33,835 nt of DNA from an uncultured Selenomonadaceae bacterium (lineage in GTDB: Bacteria; Bacillota; Negativicutes; Selenomonadales; Selenomonadaceae), in assembly GCA_905235685.1 (NCBI GenBank), contig CAJOMO010000012.1, positions 1 through 33,835 of the forward strand, written 5' to 3'. The notes under the pieces were generated by a model, which saw nothing but the letters and a program-made list of their open reading frames with translations, did no database searches and had not been told where the DNA came from. Positions within the stretch are counted from its first letter, which is position 1, and every line of letters starts with the position of its first letter. Positions 31,774-33,835 of the stretch are shown here, in pieces. A program made the position numbers and the translations under genes.

Positions 31774-32955
31774 ATGGCAGGAATATTAGAAACGCCGTAC
31801 GGAACGCGAGACTTTTTACCGCGAGAGGCGGCGGCGAAACGCGCAATAGAAAATCGGCTGGCAAAACTTTTCGCGGAATTTGGCTACGAAGAAGTTGTAA
31901 CGCCGACAATGGAATTTTTAGAAACGCTGAAAATCTCGGGCGGCGTTGAATCAAATTTGTTTAAAATGTTCGACCAAAACAACCGAACGCTGGCACTCCA
32001 CCACGAAATGACAACGCCAATAGCGCGGCTGGCAATGAGCCGCCTCAAAGAATCACCGTTGCCACTGAAACTTTCTTACAATACCAGCGTCTTTCGTTTC
32101 AGAAAAAATCAGACTGGGCGGCAATGCGAATTTTATCAAGCGGGCGTTGAACTTTTGGGCGTGTCGAATGCATTTGCCGACGCCGAAATTATCGCCCTGG
32201 CGGCTAACGGTTTGAAAGTCGCCGGTCTCAAAGATTTTACGATTTGCCTGGGGCAGGTTGAATTTGCCAACGGTTTGATGGCTGAAAATAATTTGCCGCC
32301 CGAAGTTCAATCCGAGATTAAAATTGCGATTGAACACCATGACATTGTCGGGCTCGAAAAAATTGTTGACGCGCTGAATCTGGACAAAAATTCTTCTGAT
32401 ACGCTGAAAAAAATCCCGAAACTTCACGGCGGCATTGAAATTCTCGAAACCGCGCGGAATATTATTAACAATGACAAATCGCGCAGAGCTCTTGACAATC
32501 TCGAAGAAATTTACAAGCTGGCAGAAATTTACGGCGTGGCTGACAAAATTATTTTCGATTTGGGCATTATTCGCGACTTTGAATATTACACGGGCATGGT
32601 TTTCGAGGCTTACGCGCCGAATGTCGGTTATTCGCTGGCGGGCGGCGGCAGGTACGATCATATGCTCAAAGATTTTGGGCAAGCGTGTCCGGCAACGGGT
32701 TTTGCGTTGGGTATCGAACGGATTTTGACGGCGTGCGAAAAGCAGGGCATATCAAATGACGTTCGCGCCAAAGACATTTATTTGAGTTACAGCGAAGGAA
32801 ATTTCGACGCGGCGATTAAGCGGGCAATGCAACTGCGCGACGCGGGCAAAGTTGTGGAACTTGCATTGACGGCGCAGACGAAAATTGACGCCGAAAAATC
32901 TCAACTTGACAAGGGCTATAGCGAGCTGGTTTACCTAAATGATTTGGATTTTTAA
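31774..32955 (+). CDS. hisZ: ATP phosphoribosyltransferase regulatory subunit HisZ
   Basis: A 393-residue protein related to the catalytic core of histidyl-tRNA synthetase. The class II motif 2 region (FRFRKNQTGRQCEFYQAGVELLG) and motif 3 (ATGFALGIERIL) are recognisable. The C-terminal anticodon-binding domain is reduced, as expected for HisZ, which pairs with short HisG to make the first enzyme of histidine synthesis. AAAGGAG precedes the ATG. The gene is separated from pgeF by the inverted repeat, and overlaps the following HD gene by 17 bases. No hisG or other his gene is in the window. A paralogous role as a synthetase-like protein is less likely. Confidence 0.87.
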   Translation: MAGILETPYGTRDFLPREAAAKRAIENRLAKLFAEFGYEEVVTPTMEFLETLKISGGVESNLFKMFDQNNRTLALHHEMTTPIARLAMSRLKESPLPLKLSYNTSVFRFRKNQTGRQCEFYQAGVELLGVSNAFADAEIIALAANGLKVAGLKDFTICLGQVEFANGLMAENNLPPEVQSEIKIAIEHHDIVGLEKIVDALNLDKNSSDTLKKIPKLHGGIEILETARNIINNDKSRRALDNLEEIYKLAEIYGVADKIIFDLGIIRDFEYYTGMVFEAYAPNVGYSLAGGGRYDHMLKDFGQACPATGFALGIERILTACEKQGISNDVRAKDIYLSYSEGNFDAAIKRAMQLRDAGKVVELALTAQTKIDAEKSQLDKGYSELVYLNDLDF

Positions 32956-33451
32956 ACGGATTAAACAATTTTTTCGCGCAGTGACGGCGGAAATTTCGAT
33001 AGACGACGAAAAATATGTAATGGCGCATTTGAAACCTAAGGAGCAGGAATTATTTTTCGCGCTGGGGACGGTTGACCAATACCACAGCTTGAAGGTTGCC
33101 TATACGATTGAGCGGCTGATTATCGAAGACAAGCAGGGCATTGACCGCGAATTTTTGATAAGGTGCGCGCTGTTGCATGACATTGGCAAGGCGAATCGGC
33201 GAGTTGGCATTGGCGGGAAAATATTTGCCGTGTTGGTGATGACATTTGCGCCGAAGTGGGCGGACGATTTAGAGTTGAAGGGCAACGACGCCATTTATGT
33301 TTACCGGAATCACGCAGAAATTGGCGCGCAGAAATTGCAGCGCATGGGATTATTTCCAGAGGCTAAGATAATTGCGCGTCATCATTCGCCGCCGCGGGAC
33401 GACGATTCGCGCGAATTGAAGTTGCTCCGCATTGCCGACGACGAAAATTAG
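32939..33451 (+). CDS. HD-domain phosphohydrolase-like protein
   Basis: A 170-residue HD-superfamily protein. The metal-binding pattern is seen as His49 (QYHSLKVA), His80-Asp81 (ALLHDIGKANRR), and later His residues in YRNHAEIGAQ and ARHHSPP. Enzymes of this type cleave phosphate from nucleotides or related metabolites; the substrate is unknown here. The ATG at 32939 overlaps the end of hisZ by 17 bases in another frame, implying coupled translation; its ribosome binding site is weak. The N-terminal segment (WIFKRIKQFFRAV) is basic and aromatic. The gene is the last before the tandem repeat array at the right edge. Confidence 0.85.
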   Translation: MIWIFKRIKQFFRAVTAEISIDDEKYVMAHLKPKEQELFFALGTVDQYHSLKVAYTIERLIIEDKQGIDREFLIRCALLHDIGKANRRVGIGGKIFAVLVMTFAPKWADDLELKGNDAIYVYRNHAEIGAQKLQRMGLFPEAKIIARHHSPPRDDDSRELKLLRIADDEN

Positions 33452-33474
33452 GGTCTAGTGAATAGTGCCTAGGG

Positions 33475-33835
33475 ACTGGGGAAAAATAAACATTAACGGA
33501 GAAATGGCGTCAATACGCGAAATTGATTTTTGAAAAGTGCGTTTTAGACTTTTATACTGGTGAAAAACAATCAAATGGCGTCAGTACGCGAAATTGATTT
33601 TTGAAAAATGCGTTTTAGACTTTTATACTGGTGAAAAACAAAGTTTAACGGAGAAATGGCGTCAATACGCGAAATAGTTTTTTGAAAAGTGGATTTTGGA
33701 CTTTTATACTGGTGAAAAACAATCATTAACGGAGAAATGGCGTCAATACGCGAAGTCGATTTTTGAAAAGTGCGTTTTAGACTTTTATACTGGGGAAAAA
33801 TAAACATTAACGGAGAAATGGCGTCAATACGCGAA
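33475..33835. repeat. 81-bp tandem repeat array, running off the right edge
   Basis: The unit marker ATGGCGTCA recurs at 33504, 33575, 33656, 33737 and 33818. Three intervals are 81 bp; the first is 71 bp because ten bases are missing. A partial unit precedes the first (33475-33503). Each full unit has TTGAAA and TATACT 17 bp apart (33530-33558, 33601-33629, 33682-33710, 33763-33791). Each also has a GGAG before ATG in the intact units and a nine-codon frame that ends in TGA. A minus-strand frame (33571-33807) reads through with a 27-residue period. The array fills the 384 bases after the HD gene, and no other gene is seen there. Confidence 0.85.

Noticed and set aside
33475..33835. CRISPR array
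   Set aside because: The units are contiguous 81-bp copies with no unique spacers, and no cas gene is in the window.

Overview
The window looks like a chromosomal segment of an anaerobic, motile, LPS-bearing member of the Firmicutes, most likely Negativicutes (Selenomonadales). The evidence is an LpxL/HtrB-type lipid A acyltransferase, a Selenomonas-like flagellin, a fused 2-hydroxyacyl-CoA dehydratase activator, hydrogenase maturation genes and HisZ, in a genome whose ribosome binding sites and terminators are otherwise of Firmicutes type. This assignment rests on protein resemblance read by eye; no database was searched.

Layout. 1-1144: hydrogenase maturation pair (HypB, nickel-dependent endopeptidase). 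1214-3521: a lipoprotein, then iscS-iscU under a near-consensus promoter. 3575-4828 (-): TerD plus von Willebrand A protein. 4928-9487: a 1399-residue activase/dehydratase fusion and a small cysteine-rich partner. 9497-11442: XRE regulator, zinc-ribbon protein and lipid A acyltransferase. 11579-15262 (-): a sigma-28 region with an unrecognised 131-residue protein and an 829-residue flagellin, each behind its own sigma-28-like promoter. 15387-17337 (-): a broken WbdD-like methyltransferase-kinase gene, frameshifted and interrupted by a relic that resembles an IS200/IS605 end. 17483-19732: groES-groEL and a small ferredoxin. 19783-26414 (-): an apparent operon of M16 protease, alpha/beta hydrolase, a duplicated hydrolase fragment, dapA, aquaporin and a Tat-exported DUF362 protein. 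26503-33451 (+): S26-like protein, GH32 fructosidase, RodZ-like protein, radical SAM protein, PgeF, HisZ and an HD-domain protein.

The least explained parts are non-coding. A three-hairpin element of about 120 nt occurs twice (11449-11566 and 19654-19774). Its outer stems differ in sequence but keep their pairing, while a 29-nt loop is identical. In both places it is the 3' flank of a minus-strand gene and ends in a U-rich terminator. At the right edge, an 81-bp tandem repeat (33475-33835) carries in every complete unit a promoter-like -35/-10 pair with 17-bp spacing and a nine-codon reading frame. Other points are a structured intergenic region downstream of the flagellin gene, a long structured flagellin leader, a possible AUC start on the acyltransferase, and a ferredoxin whose C-terminus is encoded by the repeat element.

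No tRNA, rRNA, CRISPR array or intact transposase was seen.
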